From NCBI RefSeq assembly GCF_001649575.2, contig NC_051448.1, positions 17,592,383-17,656,382 on the forward strand: a DNA stretch of 64,000 nucleotides. Direction: 5' to 3'. The notes under the pieces are model-generated. The model made no database searches. It saw nothing but the letters and a program-made list of their open reading frames with translations, and was not told the DNA's origin. This document shows positions 46,030 to 56,621 of this stretch, piece after piece (the stretch's first letter is position 1; every line of letters starts with the position of its first letter). Origin of the DNA: Kryptolebias marmoratus. Its lineage: Eukaryota; Chordata; Actinopteri; Cyprinodontiformes; Rivulidae. The position numbers and the translations under genes are program-made.

Positions 46030-46400
46030 CATGCAGCCAGTACTCACCAGCACTGCACGGTCCATAATAATTATCATAAATCCAGACTGAGAATTTAGCA
46101 CATCTAATCTGACAAGCCTTTATGGAGGGTTTCATTCGTGTAGGACCGCTGTCACACTGTATTATCATCCCCTATTCCACTCATTTTCCCTTCAAATTGC
46201 TGATTGTTAAAAACCAAAGATTAACGCTTTGAAAGGACATCAGTGCTCTTGAGATCGTATAAATTACCTTTGACAAGTATGGATCACACGGTGAGTGTGA
46301 GCCACAGGAGTCAACGGGCAATAAATGAGACAGCGGGAGCAAATCTAACCAAAGATTTGATGAAAGTCTGACGGAACTGAATGTATTGACTTAATAAATG
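46030..46400. other. Candidate conserved non-coding element
   Basis: A long repeat-free island: 'tctgacaagcctttatggag', 'ggtttcattcgtgtaggacc', 'ttgaaaggacatcagtgctc', 'cctttgacaagtatggatca' and 'caacgggcaataaatgagac'. 'cctttga' is a TCF/LEF-like core. No frame across it. Confidence 0.38.
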
Positions 46401-46597
46401 TCTTCATTTTTATGACCGGTCGGCAAAAATCTCAATTCTTCAAGTTAATGATCTCCTCGATGCCACATTTGAATAAATGCCATTATAAGTGAGATTTTCA
46501 ATATTTTTTTATACGTTTTCTATTGATTTGTAATGTCAAATAAAAATGTTTTAGGACTGCAAAAATGCCACACTTTTACATTTCATGTTTTAGTCAA

Positions 46598-47065
46598 ATT
46601 AAAGGCCTAGCAACCCTCTAATGAATGCGTACTGCCCGCCGCCATTCATGCCAGTGTGAAACTAAGATCATCTTATGATGAGAAAGGCCAATTTTGTCAA
46701 ACCTTGTAAATAAGGTTATGTTTGACCCCATGCAATACTGCGAGATCTCACACAATGTGTTAGTGCTTGGAGTTTGTGCTGAGGATAACTCTCAGCTACT
46801 ACCTCACCAGGTTTTAGCTCAATGTCTGTAAAACTGACTGATTTAGTTTAGATAACTGACTGACAGCCATCTTGAATTGGGTTGACTCAAAAGAAAAAAA
46901 AAAAAAAATCAGTTGTATTATATCCAGTGACTATTTTCCGAGTATTTCATTAAAACCCAATCCACTGGTTCATGAGATATTTTCCTAACAGACAAATTAA
47001 CATATGTGCACAGATACATTAACAGACACTCACAGACATGGCAAAACCATTATAGTATAGGTATG
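46598..47065 (-). repeat. Family A repeat, single-unit minus copy
   Basis: Starts 'aattaaaggcctagcaaccc', then 'gcccgccgccattcatgcc', 'gatcatcttatgatgag', 'ctctcagctactacctcacc', 'agccatcttgaattgggttg' and 'ggttcatgagatattttcct'. A 15-base A run sits at 46893-46908. It ends in 'gacatggcaaaacc'. This is one of the clearest one-unit copies. Confidence 0.78.
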
Positions 47066-47269
47066 TGCATGTGACTTTTATATACCTGGGGATGTATGAG
47101 GCCAATACAGCTGGATTTATTATCACACATGTGCTGTGTTGAAGAGTGTGGGTGGGTAATAAGATATAAAACACTAGATTTTCATTTTTTACTGCCCATT
47201 AACTCTTTTGAAGTGTAAAACAAAAACAATATATTTCCATCATCTATCATTATTGTCACGATGAGATTC

Positions 47270-47550
47270 ATCATTACCATCGTTGCCTGTTTCAATGTGA
47301 CTGGGACAGGCAATGACCTTGCAGCATTAGCCTCAGCTGCCTCCATTTTCTCTCGGTCTGGTGTGTGACAGAGTCGCTCTGCGACAACTCCACCGCCTAA
47401 TGAACTTCACCCAGATGCTAAGGGGAGAAACGACCTCCCAGTAGCCCACAGTCCCCTCTCCAATCTCAGCCTCACCTCCCAGTGGTCCCTTTGCGAAGTG
47501 TCTTTGGGCTCTGTTTCTGCCTCTACTTGAGGTGGTTGTCATTGTGATTA
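47270..47550. other. Candidate conserved non-coding element
   Basis: Repeat-free, balanced composition: 'tgactgggacaggcaatgac', 'gtgacagagtcgctctgcga' and 'gcctaatgaacttcacccag'. The minus-strand frame at 47333-47542 has no domain. Confidence 0.32.
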
Positions 47551-47619
47551 TAGATGAGTTATATCACCCTTTTTTACTCATCCTGTTTGGACATTTTTTA
47601 CATGCTTTATTAAGCATAA

Positions 47620-48425
47620 TGCTCAGTTTAAATGTTTTGCTGTAGATAGCTCTTTGAACAGTCTCAGTTTGGGAAAAAACAAGTTTAATTCTGAAGGGAC
47701 TGATGAGCTAATAGCTAGTCTGATTGTAGCCAAGACCAAAGTGAGTAGCTGTTGTCTTAGATCATTTCTGCAAACATTATTTAGAAACTTTTACACCAAA
47801 GTCAGCGCATTTATATTGTGACCTAGAGTGGTAATTCTTGAAAAAGGGAAAGTCTTTGTCAGGAATGTTTATATTATTCAAGACTGAAATTGAAAGGTTT
47901 GAATATGGTCAGGTATTATTGTAGTTTTGACTACAAGTGATAACACTAGGTAACAAAATAACTAAATGAAATGGAGAAAAAAAACAGTTTTGGTCTCAAA
48001 ACTTTGCTTTTGTGGTTTGACAGTGAAGTTCACTGGCAAAGTTTAAAAGGAATAATGGGCATTATCTGTTGTTGTGCAATCAAAAGGAGTTTGAAAATGA
48101 GACTTGTATGCCAGAAGCAATAAATATTTTTACACAGTGTAACTAGTGATTCGGCTGTGTTATTCAATAGCCAGGAAAGTAATGTTTTAGATTTTTGGGG
48201 TGTATATGTGGGCGTGGCTACCGGTGGACCATGTTACTCATGCACCAAACGGCGCCCGGCAGAGGAGGCTTGCACGTTAAGACCCCCTTTTTAAAAGCTG
48301 GTCATTAATTCAGTCTGTTTCCTCAAACTAAGGTCGTAAAAGAACTACCTACAACAGGTACGGTATTAGCTGTTCATAAATCTCTCCACAGAACCCCATT
48401 TCAAAACATCTGACTTATCCTTTCA
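47620..48425. repeat. Family B foldback MITE, both ends, expanded middle
   Basis: Left half: 'ctgtagatagctctttgaac', 'agtctcagtttggg', 'gatgagctaatagctagtct', 'ttgtgacctagagtgg'. Right end in reverse orientation: 'tcctcaaactaaggtcgtaa', 'acctacaacaggtacggtat', 'ctccacagaaccccatttca', 'aacatctgacttatcctttc'. The middle (about 47900-48270) is not clearly family sequence. Confidence 0.55.
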
Positions 48426-48884
48426 AACATAAAGAGGAAGCGAGGCATTCTGTATCATGTCATACATGATGTACCCTTCATGTTTACAGTCTGAGGGGGG
48501 GAGAAAGGTTCAAAGCGATTTTTTTTTCTGTTGCCATATGCTTGTAGAGAACAAAGCAATTTATCTTCACATCTTTGCAAATATTGAGTCGGCTTTCGTT
48601 TCCACTCGCCTCGCCTGGTCTCCCCCACAGCTAAAATAGTTGAGCTCCTCTTCGCTCCCATGAAAGGGGGAGGCTGTAAAACGTTTGTTGTTGGAAATTT
48701 TCCCACACACTGAAGAACCGAATGAATCCATCTTCTTTAAGTGTTGGGAGCAGAAACGGAGGGGGGAAGAGAAGTGAGGAGACACAACAGAGCAGTCCAA
48801 ATGAAAGACAGAAAAAAAATAAAGGCAAATAAAAAAAGGTTGACAAAGATTTAAAAAAAAAAAAAAGGCATAATCCTGTATCTG
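48426..48884. other. Non-coding, purine-rich
   Basis: Contains an A run at 48852-48866. No supported frame. Confidence 0.35.
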
Positions 48885-49015
48885 TTTGTTTCTGCCTCGG
48901 AGCGTTGGAGCTGTTATGTCGCTCAAATAAAACATCTCTCAGCACCTTGACCCTTTCGCATAATGGGCTCTAAATGCCTACAGTAACATAAATAATGGAG
49001 AGATGGGTGATGGTC
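48885..49015. other. Candidate conserved non-coding element (weak)
   Basis: 'gagctgttatgtcgctcaaa', 'caccttgaccctttcgcata' and 'atgggctctaaatgcctaca' form a repeat-free block. 'tgaccctttc' is a nuclear-receptor half-site-like sequence. Confidence 0.3.
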
Positions 49016-49394
49016 CGGGATAAGGGAGAACGTAAAGCATCTCCTCATGCGGAACCAGCCCCCTTTTTTTAAGCTGACGAACGCGTTAGACGTTTTGTCA
49101 GATGTGCATCAGGCAGTACGACTATGTGCTTCAAAGCAAGAAGGTAACCAGATTTTCCAGTTTACGTCTTCTTATGGCAGATGTATGGATTTTCTCTGGG
49201 CACTCCAGTTTTTTTCATGTAGCACAGCAAACAGGCTGCGACGAGACCCTAAAGAAGATGAAGCAGGTGTGGAAAATGAGTGAATACTTGTTTGTTTTTA
49301 AACAGAAGGGTCCAATGTCATCTGATTATCTGGGTGAGTCATGATGACAAAACCTTAAAAAAAATAAATTGAAAACGCAGAAGAAAAAAAAATC
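49016..49394. other. Non-coding, nothing recognised
   Basis: No feature seen. Confidence 0.3.
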
Positions 49395-49689
49395 TCTCAA
49401 GCCCCATCTACACTAGTCTAGACATTTAAAAAACAAACAAACAAACTTCTGTTGCATTTGCACCTCTTGTCCACACAAAAAGCTATTTAAAAACAATGAA
49501 TTAAAGGATATTTTTAAAAACGATTTTCCAAAGTGGAGATTTCTGGTAGATGTTTGTGGACAGGAGGTACAAAACTTTGGCATAGCAACCTAGGCCAACT
49601 GTCACTTTGTGCTTTAGAAACACATCACTCTTTGGGTTTCAGGTCACACTTTTCCACTAAGAGTTGGTCGTAGGTTTGGTCGAACCTTG

Positions 49690-50095
49690 ACAATGATGCA
49701 ATGCAAGATTTAACACAGCATTAGGAGATGTTATGCTCAGAGCATGTGATGTGAATGACTTTCAACTACCACCACATTCAATTTTAGCTCAATATTTATA
49801 AAACAGACTGAGCTATATCCATCTTTGCACTGACTAATATGGATGAGTTGTGGTGGCCATCTTGAACTGTGTCGTCTCCAAAAGTTAATCAGTTGTAAAC
49901 CTACACCTATAGCAAACCTTCTGAAAGTTTCATTAAAATCTGTCCAGTGGTCCATGAGTTATTTTGATAATAGACAGAGTTGACGCCCAACCATTAATTG
50001 CAGAATTTTGAACAAAAATCATCTGCAGTTTGTTAGCACTCAGAATATTTGTTGGGGATCAGGCTCAGCTGCTACCACACCAAATGTTAGGGAAC
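49690..50095 (-). repeat. Family A sequence nested in family D
   Basis: One full unit ('tcaactaccaccacattcaa', 'ttttagctcaatatttataa', 'ggccatcttgaactgtgtcg', 'ttcattaaaatctgtccagt') to about 49985. Then the start of a second ('gttagcactcagaatatttg', 'cagctgctaccacaccaaat') at about 50030-50095. Confidence 0.68.
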
Positions 50096-50367
50096 AGATT
50101 GACACACACACGGACACAGGTGAAAACATTACTGTTTGGCATTTTTTAGCGGACAGTAAACATGGAGCTGTTTTTACTGATATTTCTGCGTCTGCCTCGC
50201 TTTTCCCTGATCTTGTCGCAGTCAGATTTATCAGGTGCTGAAATGGTTAATAACTGAGTGGAATCTTTGAACAGTATATAAAATAAAACAAAGGAGTTCA
50301 GGATCATCTTTAGCCAAACTAAGAGAGTTCTTTGTCTATATTTTAATATGTTGTGAACTTGGATGTT

Positions 50368-50382
50368 CTCGCCACCTAGTGG
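50368..50382 (-). promoter_or_regulatory. CTCF-like motif in family D
   Basis: Minus-strand reading 'accactaggtggcgag' agrees with the CTCF core pattern CCANNAGRKGGCR. Its counterpart at 22029-22043 is on the plus strand. Binding is inferred only from the motif. Confidence 0.45.
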
Positions 50383-50495
50383 TCCGGCATTGGTATTTCA
50401 GTCTTTCATGCTGTGGACTTATAGTAAAATAATTAAACAGTGAAAAGTTTAAAATTAAAAAAGAATATTCAGAGTAGTGTAGACAGAACCCCAGA

Positions 50496-52259
50496 CTAGA
50501 TTTCTTGTCACACCATCGTATTTTTATTATGCTTTTTTTTTTTCCTCTTGTTCACTGACAGCTGATGAAAAAAACCTGGCAAAAGCCTGAGTGAAATGGC
50601 TGGGACCAATCTTTCTCAGTGCTAATTAAGATCCTTCTGCTTTTTGCTGGTTTGGACAGGCTGCAAAGTGTGTCTGCTGAGAAAGACGGCCAGGCACACG
50701 AAAAGTTGTTTTTTTATTTTTAGAAAAATAAAAGCAAATCCAAGCTTCTTTGCTTTCAGTACCAGTCGGTGTTTGTCCTCTTATCTCCCTTTCTTGATCT
50801 CTGTTGGTGTGCTGGTTGTCTAACTGATTAAAATCAATTTCTTTGTGTTCGTGTACATACATACATACGCTACAGGCGAGTCCACAGGCAGGTCTGTGCT
50901 CCTCCCTTGTGTACATCTCTGTATACATAGGCACAGATGGACCTGGGACACACCAAGCGTTCAGTTCCAGGGTGTTGGCTTGGTGTCTGCCCGCTGCAGA
51001 TGGCGTTAATCATCGACCGTTTTGCGTGTGCTATTGCACGGCGGGCGTGGATGCGTGAAAGTCAATAAGCGAAAGGAAGCTAGAGCCTTGGGGCCAGAAA
51101 CAGTGGCTTTGTAGTGAGTGACGCGACAGAACGTGACGCACGACTTAAGCGGAAGGTGGGGAAACCAGAATAAAACCATCCCAAAGGACTTTCATGTTGG
51201 CGCTGTCATTCGACCTGCAGGTTTTGTCCTGTCGCAGGCAGGTGAGAGGTTGGGCTGTGGGACGGCTGTGAGCCTGTTTACATAATTGTCCGATGAGCCA
51301 GGAGCGCTCACTTGTTGGCAGGTCTTCAAAGAGGAGAGGCCTTCTCTGTGGGGCTGTAAAAACTGCCGGTCCTAACCCTTTAAAGCCACAGATGCTTCCA
51401 GGGATGTATGTCAATTTAAATGGCTGTGTTGATTACACTCATTTTATTGACACGTGTACGTTAAGTGAGCTTGTTTGAAACAGCTGTAAGAGCCTACAAG
51501 GGTTTTTATTCTTAACACACACTTGGACAATTTGCAATAAATTATTAGCAGGATATAGTTGTATGAATGTTAATTCAGACTTCATGCCATTGTTTTTGTA
51601 ATTATAATTTCTTCCATACAGTTTATTTTGCAATCACGCTGCTTTTGCAGACTTTGTTCCATTTTAACCAGTCATACATACATGGTTTTATAAACTGTAA
51701 AGCGTCTCTCATTCTTTTGACTGTACTGCAAAATGAAGAAATAGACATTTTTAGTAATTTTTTTTTTTTATCTTTCTTTAGATATTTGAGTAAGCTGAGC
51801 TCACCCAGGACCATAGGTTCCACTTAATAATCCTTTCAAAATAAACTACAATGGCAGAAACAGATTCTGAGATGCCACATGTTGGTTTTCGTTTCTTTTT
51901 TGTGGGGGGTTAAAAGAACTGTTAGGAAACAACTTGGTGTGTCACTACTGTCGGTGTGATGGTTGTTTTATTTCTTTGATTTTGCCATTTTATCTAGACT
52001 TTGAACATTTGAAAATTACTAGCCACCCCTACTACACATATTTATGTTTTACTGCTGTACATATGCTATATATTGTACTGAAGGTAAGTAGTGAAGTGCC
52101 AGAATTTAGTTTCAGATATAACGGAGTATATATATTTTATTTCTGAACCATGGTGACATATTCAGCCTTTGTCCTGTTGGTCAAAAATCCTCTCACAACT
52201 GCCCCCCCTCAATCACTTTTTCCATTTTAACATAACATATTCTTAGTTGCCCTTTCTCG
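50496..52259. other. Non-coding, nothing firmly recognised
   Basis: A GC-richer repeat-free patch at about 50940-51400 could hold regulatory sequence ('gcacggcgggcgtggatgcg', 'aagcggaaggtggggaaacc'). Short frames are unsupported. A T run lies at 51757-51770. Confidence 0.3.
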
Positions 52260-52700
52260 TAGAATCCCTGCACTTAATTTAAACTGTCTCCTCTGTGCGG
52301 CCCCCTTCACACCGTTAGTTTACTACGTGGGGACAGAGAGGGAGATCGACTTTGGGCCTTAAATTATCCCTGCTCTACATTTGGCTCCGAAGGCTCTCAG
52401 GCGATGTGGGTGGACTGATTTTATGAGTGCGATGATGGTTTGACGTGCCGTAATCCTCTTTCGCTGATCTCCCCTCGTCCATCTGCTTCGTCTCACCCCC
52501 CCTCGATTCAGAACGCACGCAGACACACAAACGTAAGAGCGGCGTCGTGCTCAGCGGCGTTCACGCGCAAAGCATTCAGCAGATTAGTTTTCTGCAATTT
52601 TTCCATCCATCGTTCGCTGATGACTGCCTCGTCTTCTGGTGTCTCGCCTCCGTCGCCTTCATTCTGGTTCGAATTTACAAGATAACAAACCGTGCTGCCA
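52260..52700. other. CpG-containing repeat-poor island
   Basis: 'gagcggcgtcgtgctcagcg', 'gcgttcacgcgcaaagcatt' and 'gaacgcacgcagacac' show CpG retention unusual for the AT-rich surroundings. Overlapping frames on both strands (52440-52738) have no domain. Confidence 0.3.
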
Positions 52701-52909
52701 CTTGAAGATAGGTTTGATGGTTGTGATTTTTGTGCCAAGAATGGATGGCGGCGTGCAGTGGAAGTGTTAGTAGAAACTGCTGAGCAATATTAACAGTCTC
52801 AAAAGAGACATACGGAGTAAACATGTGGGGCACATAATTATCGCTCGCCACCAAAAGGCAAAAGTGGACAATGATGCCCATGTCTGTGTGCACACTCTCA
52901 TGTGTCTCT

Positions 52910-53612
52910 GTTAGCAAAATATCTCATGACACAAAGGACAAAATTTAACGAAACCTTCAGATAGTGATCAATGGATGTTCGTCTACATTTGATTACTATT
53001 TGGAGCCAACTCAGTTTAAGATGGTCATCACAGCCAAATGACCTTTAAAAACAAATTATTGGTTGTAACTCAGTCAATTTTACCAATATTGTGCTCGAAC
53101 GTAATGTAGTAGGAGCTGAGAGTCATTCACAACACATACTTCAAGTGCTACTCATCTTTGCTTAAAACCTGAGCCATAACTGATACAGTTATTTCTGTTT
53201 GTCTGTTAGCAAAATATATTGTGAAACACTGGGCAGATTTTTCGTGGAACTTTCAGAAAGTAATCATGGGGTGTTCATTTACAACTGATTACCTTTTTGA
53301 GTCAACCCAATTCAAGATGGCTGTCCTAGCTAATTGACCCTAACAAACACAAAACTGGCTTTAAGTCAGTCAGTTTTACAAATTTTGAGCTCAGATTTGT
53401 TATTGTAGTAGCTGAGAATAATTTGCAACACATACTCCAAGAGCTAACAAATTGCACAATGTTATATGAGATTGCACATACCTTTATTTTCGAAGATTGA
53501 CCAAACTGACGACAACTCCATAAAATCTGAACAAAAGGTGATCTCTGTTTAAAACTCTGACATGAAAGGTTGACCGGCGATATGCATTCCTTCAAGGAAT
53601 GTTAGGCTTTAA
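52910..53612 (+). repeat. Family A repeat, two tandem units plus terminus
   Basis: Units begin at 52910 and 53205 ('gttagcaaaatat'), a spacing of 295 bp. Each runs through 'ttcaagatggctgtc'-type and 'gtagctgagag'-type blocks. After the second unit comes the terminal part, ending with the palindrome 'cattccttcaaggaatg' (53585-53601) and 'ttaggctttaat'. This is the clearest full two-unit copy. Confidence 0.8.
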
Positions 53613-54143
53613 TCTGGTTCTCTTTCTGGTGTTGTACCCTCTGTCCCTCTAGTTAAACTGAAAGAAACGTTCTTTCTCGTTCTTCTTCGTATTTAGGAGA
53701 AATAAATATTAACGGAGTACCGTGTTTTACACAATTCCAGGGTTATTATTTTTTTTCCAACCGAAAATGTGTTTTTTAATTGTCTTTGATGCCACCGTCA
53801 CTTTAGGGAAACGCTGCAAACACTGGTGATAATAAATATTTCATCCATCTCATCTGTTTGCTCTGATTTCTTTTGATCTAACTTGAAGTTCGGAATATGT
53901 GAGAGTGCCTTTAGTTAGGTTTTTTTTTTTTCTCCATTTCCACTCTCACTTTCCCAAAAAAATAAATAAATAAAAAAAAGAAGTACCTCCTCTCATTCAC
54001 CTTTGACGGCTCCTTTGGCGAATTGCTTTCCCATTGCCCCCCCCACAAACACACACACCTTCCTCCTCTTCTCCTCCATCTTCCCTCTGTTTTTCACCTC
54101 ATCTGTCTTTCTCTTGGCCTTCCCTCTCATCATCATCATCCCC
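53613..54143. other. Non-coding, ends in pyrimidine-rich sequence
   Basis: 'ggtgataataaatatttcat' near 53826 is repeat-free and might be part of a small conserved element. From 53920 the sequence becomes T/C-rich up to the gap. Confidence 0.3.
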
Positions 54144-54286
54144 NNNNNNNNNNNNNNNNNNNNNNNNNNNNNNNNNNNNNNNNNNNNNNNNNNNNNNNNN
54201 NNNNNNNNNNNNNNNNNNNNNNNNNNNNNNNNNNNNNNNNNNNNNNNNNNNNNNNNNNNNNNNNNNNNNNNNNNNNNNNNNNNNNN
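54144..54286. other. Assembly gap (143 N)
   Basis: Undetermined bases between 'catcatcatcatcccc' and 'ccccaacctcccccccc'. C-rich, strand-asymmetric sequence on both sides suggests a hard-to-sequence tract. Confidence 1.
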
Positions 54287-54501
54287 CCCCCAACCTCCCC
54301 CCCCCATAGAGACCTCTCATTGCTAGTCTTCAGTAGTAGTTTGGGTCTAGCCCTTCCAAGGACTCCCCATGGAAATAGCCTCTCTTCATGCCTCCGTGCT
54401 TTATCCCCAGCAGCCTTAGTGCCTTTTCCTGATAGATGTGTGCCACGGCCCTGATAGAGCTGCCTTTTTTTTTTTTTCCTTCATGTTTTTAAAGAGAGAG
54501 G
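54287..54501. other. Non-coding, C-rich then T-rich
   Basis: Starts with C runs; a T run lies at 54467-54478. Nothing recognised. Confidence 0.35.
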
Positions 54502-54620
54502 CCTTTCCTCAAGCTGTAGAGAAGAAAATCCCTGCTCTTTCTAAACGTTCTTTCTCAGTCTCTTCCTCCCCTCTCTTTGGCAACACATTCCAGGGATGAA
54601 CATATTCAACTGCTCCTCCT
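54502..54620 (+). repeat. Direct duplicate, copy 1, flanking the A array
   Basis: 'ctttcctcaagctgtagaga', 'ctgctctttctaaacg', 'acattccagggatgaacata' and 'ttcaactgctcctcct' align in order with 55622-55739. It is not related to families A-D. Confidence 0.8.
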
Positions 54621-54685
54621 AAATCACACGTGTCAAACCCAAGGCACGCGGGGCAGAAAACATCCCTTGTTACAAATTTCTGTCC

Positions 54686-55621
54686 GTTGGCAAAATATCT
54701 CATGAACCACTGGATGGATTTTAATGTGACTTGCAGAAAGGGATAATGTTTAGAGGTAGATTCAACATGGCCACCACAGCCAACTGATTTTAGAAAAGAC
54801 AAAAATGGCTATAACTCAGTGGGTCTTATGGATATTTAGCTACAATTTGGTGTGGTAGTTGCTGACACTAATCCCCAGGACATACATTGAGCGCTAACTG
54901 ATTGTGTGAGATCTTCATTTAAAACCTTGCCATCAATTGTTGGAGTCAGCTCTGACTGTTAGCAATAAAATCTCATGAACCACTGGATGGATTTTAAGGT
55001 AACTTTCAGAAGTTAATAAGTAGGTGGACTTTTACAAGTGATTCGCATTAAGAGGCAATCCAATTCAAGATGGCCACCGCAGCCAACTGACCCTTGGAAA
55101 AGCAAATTTGGCTATAACATTGGTAATTTCACAGACATTGGGTTAAAATTTGACATGTTAGTAGCTGAGACTCATCCCCAACACATACTTTGAGCATTAA
55201 CAGATTGTTTGAAGTCTTCATTGAAGGAATTACCATTAACTATTAGAGTCAACCTCGTCTGCCTCTTGGCATAATATCTAATGAACCACTTGATGATTTT
55301 AAATGACACTTTCATTAAATAATCATTGAAAGGACCTGTATGAATTATTAACTTGTGAAGCCAACGCAATTCAGGATGGCTGCCAACTTTAGAAAACACG
55401 GTAATGGCTTTTATTCAGAAAATGTTACAGATATAGTGCTAAAACATAGTGTTGTTGTAGCTGAGAGCCATTCACAACACATATTCCAAGTGCTACGCAT
55501 TGCGCAAGATCTTAGCTGGATATTTTGGCATTAACTGTTGGAGTTCATCTTGGTTGTCTGTTCGCAAAATGTCTCATGAATCACTGCAATGCAATTCAGT
55601 GAAACTCAGAAATGAATCAGA
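54686..55621 (+). repeat. Family A array, at least four units
   Basis: Unit starts, by the 'gttrgcaaaatat' block, are near 54686, 54958, 55264 and 55560, giving spacings of about 272, 306 and 296 bp. The first three units carry the 'caccacagccaactgat', 'gtagctgaga' and 'cccaacacata' type blocks. The fourth is cut after about 60 bp. The 'cattccttcaaggaatg' terminus is absent. Minus-strand frames here (54509-54802, 55172-55399) arise from the repeat itself. Confidence 0.8.
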
Positions 55622-55739
55622 CCCTTCCTCACGCTGTGGAGCAAAAAAAACTGCTCTTTCTAAGCAGCCTCCCCCCACCCCCCACCCCCGTCTATTAGGC
55701 GATACATTCCAAGGATGAACACATTCAGCTGCTCCTCCT
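55622..55739 (+). repeat. Direct duplicate, copy 2, flanking the A array
   Basis: 'ccttcctcacgctgtggag', 'ctgctctttctaagcag', 'acattccaaggatgaacaca' and 'ttcagctgctcctcct' match copy 1. The middle differs because of a C-rich insert ('cccccaccccccaccccc'). Confidence 0.8.
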
Positions 55740-56255
55740 CGCTGGTTTGAAGCCTCGCCGTGGTGTCAGTAAGGTGCGCAGCTCGGTTTGTGATCAAGCC
55801 TGTTAGGTCAAGGTGTTTTCCTTTACACGAGTAAGATGCCAGCAGCCAGTAGCACGAGTGTCTTCAAAACACGGAGCGAGCAGATGTCGGGGAGGCCTGG
55901 TGGTGGTGGTGTGGGTGGGGTGGGGGGCAAGAACGGCAGGTGCTGCACCAGTCACTTCCCACGACCTAAATCTTCATTAAATTCTCACTCGTCATCCACG
56001 TGGCCACGGAGCCGGCGGTGATTAACACTTGAAAAGGAGGTGAGATGTGCGATACGGCATGCGCCGAGCGTTTTGGGCGATGCCCCCACCCGCCCCACCT
56101 GACTCGGATTGTGCAAAAGCCTTTGAAGTGAAACAGCGGAGAGAAAAAAAGACGAGCAAGGAGAAAAACGAACGCAGCGCTGCCCTCCAGGGCTAACGGG
56201 ATAATATTCACGGCACCGCTTTGTTTCAAGTTTGTTGATTTAACCACTATTTGAT
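55740..56255. other. GC-richer repeat-poor island
   Basis: Includes G-rich 'ggtggtggtgtgggtggggt' (about 55901) and blocks such as 'catccacgtggccacggagc' and 'ctaacgggataatattcacg' / 'gcaccgctttgtttcaag' (56193-56231) that look conserved-element-like. No domain-bearing frame. Confidence 0.3.
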
Positions 56256-56621
56256 TTGTCCTCTTTTCTTTTTTTTCCTGAAAGTTGGTTTACAATGCAA
56301 GTGTTTGCTCAAGAAATGCAGCAATTTCCTCTTTAGCCCTGAGTAAAACCATCATCATCACCATCTCCCTACTACACGAGCTTCTGTTGCACTTTCAACA
56401 GTTCTGGACGTTTTAAACAGCAGCTGTTTTACTTTTTACCTCGCTGTCTTACAAGTAAACACGATGTGAGAACAGAAGGGTTTGACAGCTGTTTCTTTTT
56501 GTTTGCTTCTTATTTTAAGACGGAGGCCAGCATGAAAGATTTTTTTGTTCTCTTTGCAAGGAAAGGCGAGAAGAAAAAAGATTTTGCTGACTCCGTCACA
56601 AATAAGAAAAGTCACTTGTGA
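56256..56621. other. Non-coding, nothing recognised
   Basis: No feature seen. Confidence 0.3.

Larger units (their letters stand above)
49395..50495 (+). repeat. Family D element interrupted by family A
   Basis: Left end at 49395-49600 ('ccccatctacactagtctag', 'ttctgttgcatttgcacctc', 'ttgtccacacaaaaag') matches 27090-27180. Right part at 50130-50495 ('tcaggtgctgaaatggttaa', 'tctttagccaaactaagaga', 'cagagtagtgtagacagaac') matches 27770-28045. The right part carries 'gccacctagtggt', a CTCF-like core on the minus strand. Sequence of family A lies between the two parts. Confidence 0.55.

Noticed and set aside
54003..54454. Frames across the second gap
   Set aside because: They consist of unknown bases plus Pro/His/Ser-rich translation of C-rich sequence.
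55172..55399. Similar short frames such as those containing WFMRYFA or WFIRYYA in several places (31161, 54509, 55172, 59046)
   Set aside because: They recur because they are antisense translations of the same family A unit. Each has different stops and frameshifts, so there is no sign of a conserved protein.
54502..55739. Reading the 120-bp flanking duplicates as terminal repeats of a new transposon
   Set aside because: No TG/CA or other defined ends, the internal sequence is family A seen elsewhere without them, and there are no further copies in the window.
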